A model generated the notes under the pieces. It searched no databases and had not been told where the DNA came from. It was given only the letters and a program-made list of their open reading frames with translations. From an uncultured Lachnospiraceae bacterium (GTDB lineage Bacteria > Bacillota > Clostridia > Lachnospirales > Lachnospiraceae), in assembly GCA_900551235.1 (NCBI GenBank), contig URUU01000034.1, positions 1 to 25,575 of the forward strand: a DNA stretch of 25,575 bases, written 5' to 3'. Shown here piece by piece: positions 8,209 to 16,390 of this stretch (positions within the stretch are counted from its first letter, which is position 1; every line of letters begins with the position of its first letter). Both the position numbers and the translations under genes were made by a program.

Positions 8209-11200
8209 ATGAAACACAAAGCAGTCACACAGCGTATTCTTGCATGGATGCTTGCTCTGGCATTGCTATTTACCGGCATTCTTCCGGCAAATACAGCAAG
8301 CCTGACCGTAAATGCAGCGAATACGACAAAAAGCAGCAATGAAATCACAACTGCAGAAGAATTTCCGACCAAAATTCCGGCAGGTGAAACCTATACACTG
8401 ACGGCGGATATTAAGCTGGCAGACGGACAGCAGATCACAGATCTTGCCGGAACTCTGGACGGACAGGGACATGTGATCACCCTTTCCGGGAAAGCACTGG
8501 CGGAAAACGTATCCGGTACGATCCAGAACCTGGGAGTTGCAGGATCTGTTGATGTTACTTCCGGCTATAGAGGAAGTATTGCAGACAATCTGACCGGAAC
8601 CATTCAGAATTCTTATTCTCAGGCAAAGATCAATGACAACTGGAATACTGTTGGCGGACTGGCTGGAACGATAAAAGGCGGAACTGTCCGTAACTGTTAC
8701 TATGCAGCAGAGCTGGAGATGATGAATGGCGGAATTGCAGCCTATGCAGCAAGTGATGCAAGATCGCAGATCTCAAACAGCTATTTTCAGTCCGGAACTA
8801 TGATTGAGACAGTTGCCATGGCAGCTTCCAACGCAGATGTCAGCGACTGTGCATCCAAATCTGCTGATGAATTAAAAACAGCAGACACCGTTGCTCTGTT
8901 AAATACAGGTATCGTCGATACCGGCTATATCTTTGCCGTCTCCGAAGATGGCGGATTTCCGGTTCTGGTAAAGGGAGCGGCCGAAATCAGCTGGACACCG
9001 CTTGAAAATGCACTGAAGCAGGCAGAAGGCTATGAAGAGGAAAACTATACGGAAGAGAGCTGGAAGACACTTTCTGATGCAGTAGCAGCCGGAAATGCTT
9101 TAAAAGCAGGCGAAGGGGTGACACAGGAGCAGATCACAGCGGCAGCAAAGGCGATCACCGATGCGATTGCAGCACTGAAAAACAGACCGACGACAAAACC
9201 GGTGGCACTGCCGGAGAATGTGATCTCCATCTCTTCCCAGGCAGATTTTTCCAAGATGGACAATGCAAAAGGCAAATATTTCGTCCTGACACAGGATATC
9301 ACGGTAAACAGTGATTATGAAGATAAAAGTTTTTATATGAATTATTCTCCGTTTGCCGGGGTTCTGGACGGACAGGGACATACCATTACGTTTGAAAACG
9401 CAGGCTCGCTGTTTGCAAATCTGTCAGCAGGTGCTGTGATCCAGAACCTGACGGTAAAAGGAACGATGACCGGAAGCAGCAGTAATGTGACCGGACCGTT
9501 TGGAACGACCGCCTATGGTGCTTCCATTTTGAACTGTAAAAGTGAGATCAGCGGAGCAAACGTGGCAGGATTGATCGGGAAGACCGGAGCCTATATGGGA
9601 GCAAGTGCTTCCGATGACCGCGACGGTGTGATCGCAAACTGTATCGCAGTGGGAGATACCGGAAAAGGAGCACTTTGCAACAGCAGCAGCAACAACAGCG
9701 GTGCGGCGATCGTTGAGAACTGCTACTGGCTGGATACACTGGGCAGCGGTTCCGGTGCAATGTCCGAAGAGGACATGAAAACGCTGGATCTGGCAGAAAA
9801 GTTAAATGCCAATAAAGGCGAAAACGGAACTTCCTGGGGACAGGGAAGCGACGGTTATCCATACTTTGGCGAAAATCAGGATTATACACCGGGACAGTAT
9901 GAATGGCCGGAGACAGGCGAAAACGCATACGATGTCGCATTTCAGGCAAAAAATGAAACCGAACCGACCGTTCTGGAAAATGCAAGACTGGAAGTAAGCC
10001 CGGATGCTGTTGGAATGGCAAACATAGCCGGAACATTTTCTCTTGTGGATTATACTCTGCCGGAAGGCGAGAGCCTTTCCTGGAGCTTTCAGCAGAGAAA
10101 ACCGGAACGTGCCTTTGAAATTTATGAAGATGGAACATTCTGTGTAAACGGAACCGGAACAGCAGTGCTTCAGGCAGTAAAGAACAACAGCGACGGCAGT
10201 CAGGAAATCCTGGCATCTGTAGCGATCCGTTCCAGCAGAATCCAGATGACAGATATGAAACTGTATGTGGATGGAGAAGATGTAACGGATGGAAAAGTTA
10301 CGGTACAGGGTTCTGAATACAAGCATATTACCGTAAAAGCACAGTATCAGGGCAGTGAAGAGTATCAGGATGTTTCTTACGCTTCCTTTATCTATGCAGC
10401 GGATGAAGCGGGTGCAAAACTTCTGCATAACCGCACCGATTCTTCCAGCGGCTTTTCCTTTAAAGAGACCGGAAGTGCAGTCTTTACAGTAACTGCAAAA
10501 AATCAGCCGGAAATTCACAAAACCGTGACGGTAACCTCTGCTTATGTTCCGGTAACATCCGTTGTTCCGGCAATTTCCGGCACAAAAGAAATACACAGCC
10601 GAAATGCAAACAGCGACGGACAGGAAACGGATGGCAGAGTTGCATTCAATCCAATCCTTGGTTCGGCAGTTGTCACACCGGCAAATGCAACCAATGCAGA
10701 TAAAGTAATGATCACAAGTGATGATCCGGACGGAACGATCGCATACTATACAAATGGTGAAAAGGCTTACATACCGAAACAGGCCGGAACGGTAACCTTT
10801 ACAGCGACGATCGAAGATACCAATCCGCAGACGGGAGAAACGAAAACAGTTTCTGGTGACAGTAAGGTAACCTTTGTCTACAAAAACAACGTAAAAACCG
10901 TAGAACTTGCAGAAGAAAATAAGAATATGACGGTAGAAGCCGGCAAGAGCAGTGCAGTGTTTGCACCAATTGTCACAGGTGAACTGGATGATCAGGGATA
11001 CGATGTCACGGAACCGGCTCTGAAATGGACTTACAGCCAGAGAGGTATTGCACAGGTTGTGAGAACCGGAAGCGGTTACTGGAAAAAGAACGGCGATTAT
11101 AATGTGAACGATCCGGATTATGGTTCCTATCTTCCGGTGGCAGAATATCAGATTACGGGACTCTCCGAAGGAACCGTGACAGCAACCGGAACACCGATCG

Positions 11201-13128
11201 ATGGCAAAAATAACGTAAAGCCGGTAACGATCACCATTACCGTAACAAAGGGAAGCACCGCAGATATCGATGTAAAAGCAAAAGCAGAAGAAGGCATCAA
11301 CAGTGCCGTAACGTACATCACAGAAAAACACAGCACAGACGGTTATGCGTATGGAGATGAATGGCTGATCTACGCACTGCTTCGCAATGGAGTTGAGATT
11401 AGCTCAGATGTGCAGGATGCTTATTATCAGTCTGCTGCAGCGGAAGTAAAGAAATGGAATGCAGACCAGAAGCCGACAGACATCGAGCGTGTTGCCCTGG
11501 CACTTACGGCAATGGGCAAAGATATCACCGATGTGGACGGTACAGATCTGGTATCCATGATCTGCAATTCCGAAAAGCTGAGCGATGGATCAAATGAACT
11601 GATCTATGCACTGATGGCACTCGATGCAGCCAATGCTGCGATTCCGGCGGATGCAAAATGGTCCAGAAACACGATCATAGAAGCAATGCTTGGTTTTCAG
11701 AATGAAAACGGTGGATTCGGACTGACCGGAAAAGACAGCACCAGTGTAGATATGACGGCCATGGCACTTCAGGCCCTTGCACCTTATCACGAGCGAACCG
11801 AAGTAAAAGAAGCGATTGATCGTGCAGTTTCCTGTTTAAAAGAGGAGATGCGTGATGATTTCGGATATGGAACTTCCGAATCTACGGCTCAGGTAGTTCT
11901 GGCACTTTCCTGCCTTGGCATTGATCCGACTTCTGCAGAAGTGGGATTTGGTACACCAAACTTTAATATGATCACAAATCTGATGAAATACCGCCAGAAT
12001 GACGGAGGATTTTCACATCTGTCTAACCTTACAAAATCGCAGGAAATGTCAACGGTACAGGTACTGCAGGCACTTGATGCATATAAAAAAGGAACAAACA
12101 CCTACTGGCTGATAAATGGTGAAAATCAGAGCGTGGCTGTCACCATCCTTGGCGATGAAGTACACGACAGCGACAAAGACGGAAAGATCCATGCATTTGT
12201 AAAGAATAACCTTCAGGTATGGGCAGCACAGAGCGAGTATCGTGTTCCGAAGAATGCAACCGCCATGGAAGCTCTGGATGCGGCACTTGCGGCCAATAAA
12301 ATGACCAGTGAGAAAAAATACGGTGACACTTACATTGCATCGGTTACAAGAGCAGACGGCGTGAAACTCGGAGAGTTTACAAACGGAAGCAAATCCGGCT
12401 GGAAATACAGCGTGAACGGAATGGAACCGGATGTTGGTGCATGTGATTATACATTAAAAGACGGTGACGTTGTCATGCTGCACTATACAGACAACTATGC
12501 AAAAGAAAATACAGAAATCGATGAACAGGTAGAAAATGTTATTCGACTGATCGCAGCTCTTCCTTCCTTAGATAAGCTTACACGGAACGATCAGGAAGCA
12601 GTAAAAGCAGCAAGAGCAGCATACAACGCACTTACCGATACACAGAAAGCAAATGTGGAAAATGCAGATCTGCTGGTAAAAGCGGAAGCACAGCTCAAGG
12701 CTTTACAAGATGCAAAGAAAGACGATGATAAAAAGGACAACAACAAGGGCGATAACAGCAATAACAACGGAAACAACAATACTAATACAAACAACGGCAC
12801 AAACGGAAATCAGAATCCGGGCACACAGACCATGGTCAGACCGGCAAAAGTAACAAAACTGACCGTATCTTCCAAAAAGAAAAAAGCATTCCTGAAGTGG
12901 AAGAAGAACAGCAAAGCAACCGGATACGAAATCTACCGTGCCACAAAGAAAAACGGCAAGTACAAAAAGATCAGAACGATCAAAAAAGCATCTGCCGCAA
13001 CATTCACAGACAGCAAAGTAAAGAAAGGCAAAACTTACTATTATAAAGTAAGAGCTTACAAGACCGTAAAAGGAAACAAAGCAAACGGAAAATTCAGTGC
13101 TGTCAGAAAAGTAAAGATTAAAAAATAG
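8209..13128 (+). CDS. giant secreted protein with GLUG-like, FIVAR and Ig-like regions, an alpha/alpha toroid, DUF4430 and Fn3-like module (transcobalamin-like core)
   Basis: Secreted 1639-residue protein. The start is ATG 8209 behind AAGAGGAGA (8194-8202); an in-frame TTG at 8164 lies inside the leader hairpin and is rejected. Order: signal peptide 1-37; GLUG/beta-helix-like repeats about 45-255 (GTLDGQGHVITLSG, GTIQNSYSQA); FIVAR 262-327; second GLUG-like block 335-560; several Ig-like regions about 565-1020; alpha/alpha toroid of the terpenoid-cyclase/prenyltransferase type about 1025-1300 (QNENGGFGL from 1164, then QNDGGFSHL); DUF4430 about 1337-1427 (SGWKYSVNG, LKDGDVVMLHYT); a helical 'ALP' segment 1437-1502; an N-rich linker; and the Fn3-like module. 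Toroid followed by DUF4430 (PF14478, transcobalamin-like C-terminal) is the plan of intrinsic factor and transcobalamin. Binding of cobalamin is therefore plausible but unproven. The GLUG and Ig-like parts may act as a stalk or adhesin. Confidence 0.9.
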   Translation: MKHKAVTQRILAWMLALALLFTGILPANTASLTVNAANTTKSSNEITTAEEFPTKIPAGETYTLTADIKLADGQQITDLAGTLDGQGHVITLSGKALAENVSGTIQNLGVAGSVDVTSGYRGSIADNLTGTIQNSYSQAKINDNWNTVGGLAGTIKGGTVRNCYYAAELEMMNGGIAAYAASDARSQISNSYFQSGTMIETVAMAASNADVSDCASKSADELKTADTVALLNTGIVDTGYIFAVSEDGGFPVLVKGAAEISWTPLENALKQAEGYEEENYTEESWKTLSDAVAAGNALKAGEGVTQEQITAAAKAITDAIAALKNRPTTKPVALPENVISISSQADFSKMDNAKGKYFVLTQDITVNSDYEDKSFYMNYSPFAGVLDGQGHTITFENAGSLFANLSAGAVIQNLTVKGTMTGSSSNVTGPFGTTAYGASILNCKSEISGANVAGLIGKTGAYMGASASDDRDGVIANCIAVGDTGKGALCNSSSNNSGAAIVENCYWLDTLGSGSGAMSEEDMKTLDLAEKLNANKGENGTSWGQGSDGYPYFGENQDYTPGQYEWPETGENAYDVAFQAKNETEPTVLENARLEVSPDAVGMANIAGTFSLVDYTLPEGESLSWSFQQRKPERAFEIYEDGTFCVNGTGTAVLQAVKNNSDGSQEILASVAIRSSRIQMTDMKLYVDGEDVTDGKVTVQGSEYKHITVKAQYQGSEEYQDVSYASFIYAADEAGAKLLHNRTDSSSGFSFKETGSAVFTVTAKNQPEIHKTVTVTSAYVPVTSVVPAISGTKEIHSRNANSDGQETDGRVAFNPILGSAVVTPANATNADKVMITSDDPDGTIAYYTNGEKAYIPKQAGTVTFTATIEDTNPQTGETKTVSGDSKVTFVYKNNVKTVELAEENKNMTVEAGKSSAVFAPIVTGELDDQGYDVTEPALKWTYSQRGIAQVVRTGSGYWKKNGDYNVNDPDYGSYLPVAEYQITGLSEGTVTATGTPIDGKNNVKPVTITITVTKGSTADIDVKAKAEEGINSAVTYITEKHSTDGYAYGDEWLIYALLRNGVEISSDVQDAYYQSAAAEVKKWNADQKPTDIERVALALTAMGKDITDVDGTDLVSMICNSEKLSDGSNELIYALMALDAANAAIPADAKWSRNTIIEAMLGFQNENGGFGLTGKDSTSVDMTAMALQALAPYHERTEVKEAIDRAVSCLKEEMRDDFGYGTSESTAQVVLALSCLGIDPTSAEVGFGTPNFNMITNLMKYRQNDGGFSHLSNLTKSQEMSTVQVLQALDAYKKGTNTYWLINGENQSVAVTILGDEVHDSDKDGKIHAFVKNNLQVWAAQSEYRVPKNATAMEALDAALAANKMTSEKKYGDTYIASVTRADGVKLGEFTNGSKSGWKYSVNGMEPDVGACDYTLKDGDVVMLHYTDNYAKENTEIDEQVENVIRLIAALPSLDKLTRNDQEAVKAARAAYNALTDTQKANVENADLLVKAEAQLKALQDAKKDDDKKDNNKGDNSNNNGNNNTNTNNGTNGNQNPGTQTMVRPAKVTKLTVSSKKKKAFLKWKKNSKATGYEIYRATKKNGKYKKIRTIKKASAATFTDSKVKKGKTYYYKVRAYKTVKGNKANGKFSAVRKVKIKK
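12783..13128 (+). repeat. copy 2 of the 346-bp near-identical direct repeat
   Basis: This is the partner of 7712-8057. Mismatches cluster around 12831-12902, and the last 120 or so bases differ only in the final few codons. It encodes the linker end and the whole Fn3-like module. Confidence 0.9.
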
Positions 13129-13145
13129 CAAAAAACGACAAAAAA

Positions 13146-13168
13146 GGAAGCTGCCTGCGACAGCTTTG
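13146..13168 (+). other. short intergenic hairpin before the toroid-only gene
   Basis: AAGCTG (13148-13153) pairs with CAGCTT (13161-13166) across a 7-nt loop. No U-tract follows, so it is not a convincing terminator. No clear promoter is visible in this 95-base gap. Confidence 0.35.
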
Positions 13169-13223
13169 GAAGGTTTATGTATAGTTTCCTAAAACAATCA
13201 TTTACAGAAAGGAAAAGCAAGGC

Positions 13224-14810
13224 ATGAAGAAAATGACACTTGGAAATCGTATCCTTGCCATGCTTCTGGCGTTTGTCATGATCCTGACCGGAATCGCTCC
13301 TGGCACATTCAATGCCCGGGTCGTGAAAGCAGCTGATGCGACAGAACAGAGATTTAACAGGATCTACCGTGAAGACGGCATCGTACAGGTGACAAATTCC
13401 ATTTACCAGAATTCGGACAGCATACTGACGCCGAAGGAAACATCACATCGTATCAAGGCACGGAAGGCCGGTGAAGTTACAGATAACAGCCAGGTATCCG
13501 ACAAAGTCGATATAGATCAGATTGTAAAAGAAGGTATCACAAGTGCATCCACCTTCCTGAACAGCCAGAACTATAAATATGAATGCAGCGGTGCATCCGA
13601 CTGGTATATCATGTCAAAACTGCGTACCGGACAGACGATCAGCGATGCAGAAAAAGAAGCATACGGTCAGAGTGCTGTTTCTGTTGTTTCAAAATGGAAA
13701 GCAAACCAGAAACCGACCGATATCGCAAGAGTGGCACTGACTCTGTCTGCTATGGGCAAAGATATCACGAATGTAGGCGGTGTAAATCTTGCAGCAATGC
13801 TGTACAGCAGCGACAGACTGGAAGACGGTTCAAACGAACTGAGCTGGACACTGATCGCACTGGATGCAACCTCTCAGAAAATTCCTGCAGATGCAAAATG
13901 GAACAGAGAATCCATGATCGATGCACTGCTTGGATTCCAGAATGAAAACGGTGGTTTTGGCCTGTTTGACAACAAATCAACAGGTGTAGATATGACTGCT
14001 ATGATCCTGCAGGCACTGGCACCATATGTAAAAGAAGCGAAAGTACAGACGGCGGTTGACAAAGCACTTGCTTATCTGAAAGATGCTATGGACGAAGAAT
14101 ACGCTTATACTTCTTCCGAATCTGCTGCACAGGTTATCCTGGCACTTGCCTCCCTGAAACTGGATGCCGTGGATGCAGGTTTTGCAGCAGAATCAAAAAG
14201 TATCTTCTCAACGCTTGAGAAAAATTACCGCGTGAAAGACGGCGGTTATGCACATCTGAAAAATGGTGTTGCCAATGCAATGGCTTCTTACCAGATCATG
14301 GAAGCATACGAAGCATACAGAAGATTTAAAGCATCCGAAGAAGGCTACTGGGATATGAACTCCCTGAAACCAAGTACACCGGAGACGCCGTCTACTCCGG
14401 AAACACCGAACACACCGGAGACGCCGTCTACTTCGGAAACACCGGGCACACCGGAGACGCCATCTACACCGGAAACGCCATCCACGGATAAGACACCGGA
14501 AACACCGACCACAGAAAAACCGGCTAAGAAACCGGCCAGACCTGTGATCAGAAAGGCAGCAGCAGGAAAGAAAAAAGCAACTCTGACCTGGAAAAAAGTC
14601 AAGGGTGCAGCCGGATATCAGGTATATCGTTCCATGCGTAAAAACGGCAAATACGTTTGCGTGAAGAAAAACCTGAAGGCAGCAAAATACACAGACAAAA
14701 AGCTGAAAAAGGGCAAAACTTACTATTACAAAGTACGTGCATATAAAAAAGTCAACGGAAAGACCATTACTGGTGCATATTCTGCCATACGTAAAGTTAA
14801 GGTAAAATAA
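13224..14810 (+). CDS. secreted alpha/alpha-toroid (prenyltransferase-like fold) protein with PETPST linker and Fn3-like module
   Basis: Secreted 528-residue protein. A signal peptide spans residues 1-37 and an uncharacterised stretch about 40-92. An alpha/alpha toroid fills about 93-372 and closely parallels the toroid of the upstream giant protein: both have KPTDIxRVALxLxAMGKDIT, IPADAKW, LGFQNENGGFGL (Q239 here) and SESxAQVxLAL. A Pro/Thr/Glu linker (about 383-436) built from TPETPS units leads to a basic Fn3-like domain. The toroid fold is shared by terpenoid cyclases, complement C3-type domains and the N-terminal domain of intrinsic factor and transcobalamin. There is no DUF4430 here, but the next gene encodes one, so the pair could be a split version of the giant protein's core. 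The start is set by GAAAGGA just upstream. An enzyme role is unlikely given the secretion signal and lack of a recognised catalytic motif. Confidence 0.9.
   Translation: MKKMTLGNRILAMLLAFVMILTGIAPGTFNARVVKAADATEQRFNRIYREDGIVQVTNSIYQNSDSILTPKETSHRIKARKAGEVTDNSQVSDKVDIDQIVKEGITSASTFLNSQNYKYECSGASDWYIMSKLRTGQTISDAEKEAYGQSAVSVVSKWKANQKPTDIARVALTLSAMGKDITNVGGVNLAAMLYSSDRLEDGSNELSWTLIALDATSQKIPADAKWNRESMIDALLGFQNENGGFGLFDNKSTGVDMTAMILQALAPYVKEAKVQTAVDKALAYLKDAMDEEYAYTSSESAAQVILALASLKLDAVDAGFAAESKSIFSTLEKNYRVKDGGYAHLKNGVANAMASYQIMEAYEAYRRFKASEEGYWDMNSLKPSTPETPSTPETPNTPETPSTSETPGTPETPSTPETPSTDKTPETPTTEKPAKKPARPVIRKAAAGKKKATLTWKKVKGAAGYQVYRSMRKNGKYVCVKKNLKAAKYTDKKLKKGKTYYYKVRAYKKVNGKTITGAYSAIRKVKVK
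14373..14510 (+). repeat. in-frame minisatellite encoding TPETPS-type linker
   Basis: ACACCGGAGACGCC-type units recur at 14376, 14412 and 14448 (36-bp spacing) and again at 14466 (18-bp spacing). The basic unit is therefore 18 bp (six residues) with a 36-bp higher-order period. It encodes an extended Pro/Thr/Glu spacer between toroid and Fn3-like module and could change length by slippage without shifting frame. Confidence 0.85.
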
Positions 14811-14827
14811 AGTTACAGAGAAACACA

Positions 14828-14887
14828 AAAACAGGAGTATGGATACGCTCTTCGGCAGAAGGAGTGTTCCATACTTCTTCCTGTTTT
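14828..14887 (+). terminator. long hairpin ending three bases before the next ribosome binding site
   Basis: AAAACAGG (14828-14835) pairs with CCTGTTTT (14880-14887), and AGTATGGA (14836-14843) with TCCATACT (14868-14875), separated by a 4-nt bulge. ACGCTC/GAGTGT and TTC/GAA pairing extend the stem inward. The closing TTTT gives it a terminator look, yet GGAAGGAG for the next gene begins at 14891, leaving no room for a promoter after it. Partial read-through, attenuation or mRNA processing are the likely roles. Confidence 0.6.
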
Positions 14888-14906
14888 ATAGGAAGGAGTC
14901 CATATT

Positions 14907-16142
14907 TTGAATATAAGAAGACGCACAAAGAATATTATTGCTGCTCTGCTTGCCATGGTTTTATGCCTGATGGGATTTCTGTCGTCATCCGGTATGCAGA
15001 CAGTCAGAGCAGAAGAAAAAGAAGCAAAGATCTGGTTTAAAGACAGCGAAGACAACGCAGACAGTGCTAAAGCCACGTTTGTATCGGACAAGGGCGGAAT
15101 CGTTTATGCATCCGTAGAAAAATTTACCGTTGGACAGGGCTATCTGATCGAGCCGACGGAAGTTTCCTTTGAAGCCGGAGAGACTTATGCAGATATCATC
15201 GAAAAACTTCTGAAAGCAAACGGCTATACTTACGATGCACAGAACACCGGAATGGGATTCTATCTGGCAGAGATCGACCATGCAGACAGCGGTGTACTGA
15301 ATATTCCGCAGTGTATTTCAAATATGTCAGAAGATGCACCGACCAATGACAAACACAAGTCGAATCCGTATAAAGATACGCAGGGGCTTGGTGAGTTTTC
15401 ATACTCCAATTATTCTGGATGGTATTATTTCGTAAACAACGAAAATCCGGGCCTTGGAATGGGCGGGGTAAAAGCCAAAGACGGAGATGTGGTGCGTTAT
15501 CAGTTCACACTCTACGGACTCGGTGCAGACCTGGGAGATAAGCCAAATGATCAGACAGGCGGTATCAAAGCACTGGAACTGCCGAACAAAGATTCCGTCA
15601 CCAAAAATCTGGCACTTATGAGACAGATCCTGGCAAAAGATGACAAGGCTGATCCGGAAGGTATATACAAAAACGTTCTGAAAATCGTAACCAATATGGA
15701 CAGCACAAAAGAACAGTTTGCTCAGGCAGAGCAGAGAGTGTCCGCCTGGCTTGCAGAGTATCCGCAGAAAAAAGCAGAGCGTGACAGGGCAGAAAAGGAA
15801 AAAGCAGAGCGTGAGAAAGCCGCAAAGGAGGCAGCACTTCAGAAAAAATATACACCGGCCAAAACGACACTGAGATCCATCAAAAATGCCGGAAAAAACA
15901 AAGTCCGACTCACCTGGAAAAAAGTATCCAAGGCTACCGGTTACGAAATCTACCGCAGCACAAAGAAAAAAGGCACTTACAAAAAAATAAAAACCATCAG
16001 CAAAAACAAAACCGTATCTTTCGTGACCAAACTGCCAAAAAAGAAAGGAACCTGTTACTTCAAAGTCCGCACGTATCGCAAAGCCGAAGGCAAAGTTTAT
16101 TACGGCAAAGATTCCGCTGTGAAAAGCAAAAAAGTAAAATAG
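14907..16142 (+). CDS. secreted DUF4430 (transcobalamin-like C-terminal) protein with coiled coil and Fn3-like module
   Basis: Secreted 411-residue protein. The start is a TTG at 14907, supported by GGAAGGAG at 14891-14898 and by the signal peptide that begins there (NIRRRTKN, then a hydrophobic core, processed near residue 35); no ATG fits upstream of the signal. A DUF4430-type beta domain fills about 45-205. The SGWYYFVNN strand pair and KDGDVVRYQFTLYG ending match the pattern in the giant protein. A helical region and a charged E/K/A-rich coiled coil (about 287-315) follow, then a basic Fn3-like domain to the stop. DUF4430 is the family of the cobalamin-contacting C-terminal domain of transcobalamin and intrinsic factor. 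With the toroid-only gene just upstream, it may form the second half of a split carrier. It is the last gene of the block, before a strong terminator. Confidence 0.9.
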   Translation: MNIRRRTKNIIAALLAMVLCLMGFLSSSGMQTVRAEEKEAKIWFKDSEDNADSAKATFVSDKGGIVYASVEKFTVGQGYLIEPTEVSFEAGETYADIIEKLLKANGYTYDAQNTGMGFYLAEIDHADSGVLNIPQCISNMSEDAPTNDKHKSNPYKDTQGLGEFSYSNYSGWYYFVNNENPGLGMGGVKAKDGDVVRYQFTLYGLGADLGDKPNDQTGGIKALELPNKDSVTKNLALMRQILAKDDKADPEGIYKNVLKIVTNMDSTKEQFAQAEQRVSAWLAEYPQKKAERDRAEKEKAEREKAAKEAALQKKYTPAKTTLRSIKNAGKNKVRLTWKKVSKATGYEIYRSTKKKGTYKKIKTISKNKTVSFVTKLPKKKGTCYFKVRTYRKAEGKVYYGKDSAVKSKKVK

Positions 16143-16163
16143 AGAAAATATATCAATATCCAG

Positions 16164-16203
16164 ACGTCCATCCGGAGAGCAGATCTCCGGGTGGACGTTT
16201 TTT
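16164..16203 (+). terminator. strong intrinsic terminator closing the surface-protein block
   Basis: A 15-bp stem (ACGTCCATCCGGAGA with TCTCCGGGTGGACGT, one G-U pair) with a 5-nt loop runs straight into six Ts at 16198-16203. It lies 21 bases after the last surface-protein stop codon. Confidence 0.93.
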
Positions 16204-16313
16204 GTGCTTCTGATACCTGTATAAGAAGAATATGTCATGTGATGCATGACGTGCACCTTGCAGCAAGAATGTCAGAGGGATTCTTGAACAGATGTAAATA
16301 AAAAATAAATACA

Positions 16314-16360
16314 AACAGTATATAACAGTTGACAACAGTCCTAAACTGTTATATACTGTT
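16314..16360 (+). promoter_or_regulatory. perfect 17+17 bp palindrome, probable operator of the GntR/YtrA-type repressor
   Basis: AACAGTATATAACAGTT (16314-16330) and its exact reverse complement AACTGTTATATACTGTT (16344-16360) flank a 13-base spacer. The arms overlap both the -35 and -10 of the promoter for the operon. YtrA-family repressors typically bind long dyads in their own promoter, so autorepression of the regulator/ABC operon is likely. Confidence 0.85.
16329..16357 (+). promoter_or_regulatory. sigma-A promoter of the GntR-ABC operon
   Basis: TTGACA (16329-16334), a 17-base spacer and TATACT (16352-16357). The promoter lies inside the palindrome, 33 bases before the regulator start codon. 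Confidence 0.85.
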
Positions 16361-16390
16361 TACAACAAAAGCAAAGAAATGGAGGAATTT

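Noticed and set aside
7161..8372. 403-codon minus-strand frame across the end of the Shr-like gene and the following gap
   Set aside because: It is the complement of the Lys-rich Fn3-like and Asn-rich coding regions, giving Phe/Val-rich noise; a very similar shadow appears opposite the repeat copy at 12703-13131.
9802..11331. Long open frame on the minus strand opposite the giant surface-protein gene
   Set aside because: It is Cys/Phe-rich, has no recognisable domain or ribosome binding site, and lies wholly antisense to a well-supported gene; codon bias of the + strand explains it.
13146..13168. Terminator after the giant protein gene
   Set aside because: The stem is only 6 bp and no U-tract follows; kept only as a hairpin.
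14373..14510. CRISPR-like short repeats
   Set aside because: The repeats are contiguous, in frame and encode the PETPST linker; there are no unique spacers.
77..16142. LPXTG or SLH anchors in the surface proteins
   Set aside because: All six C-termini were read; they end in the Fn3-like module with no sortase signal, hydrophobic tail or SLH repeats.
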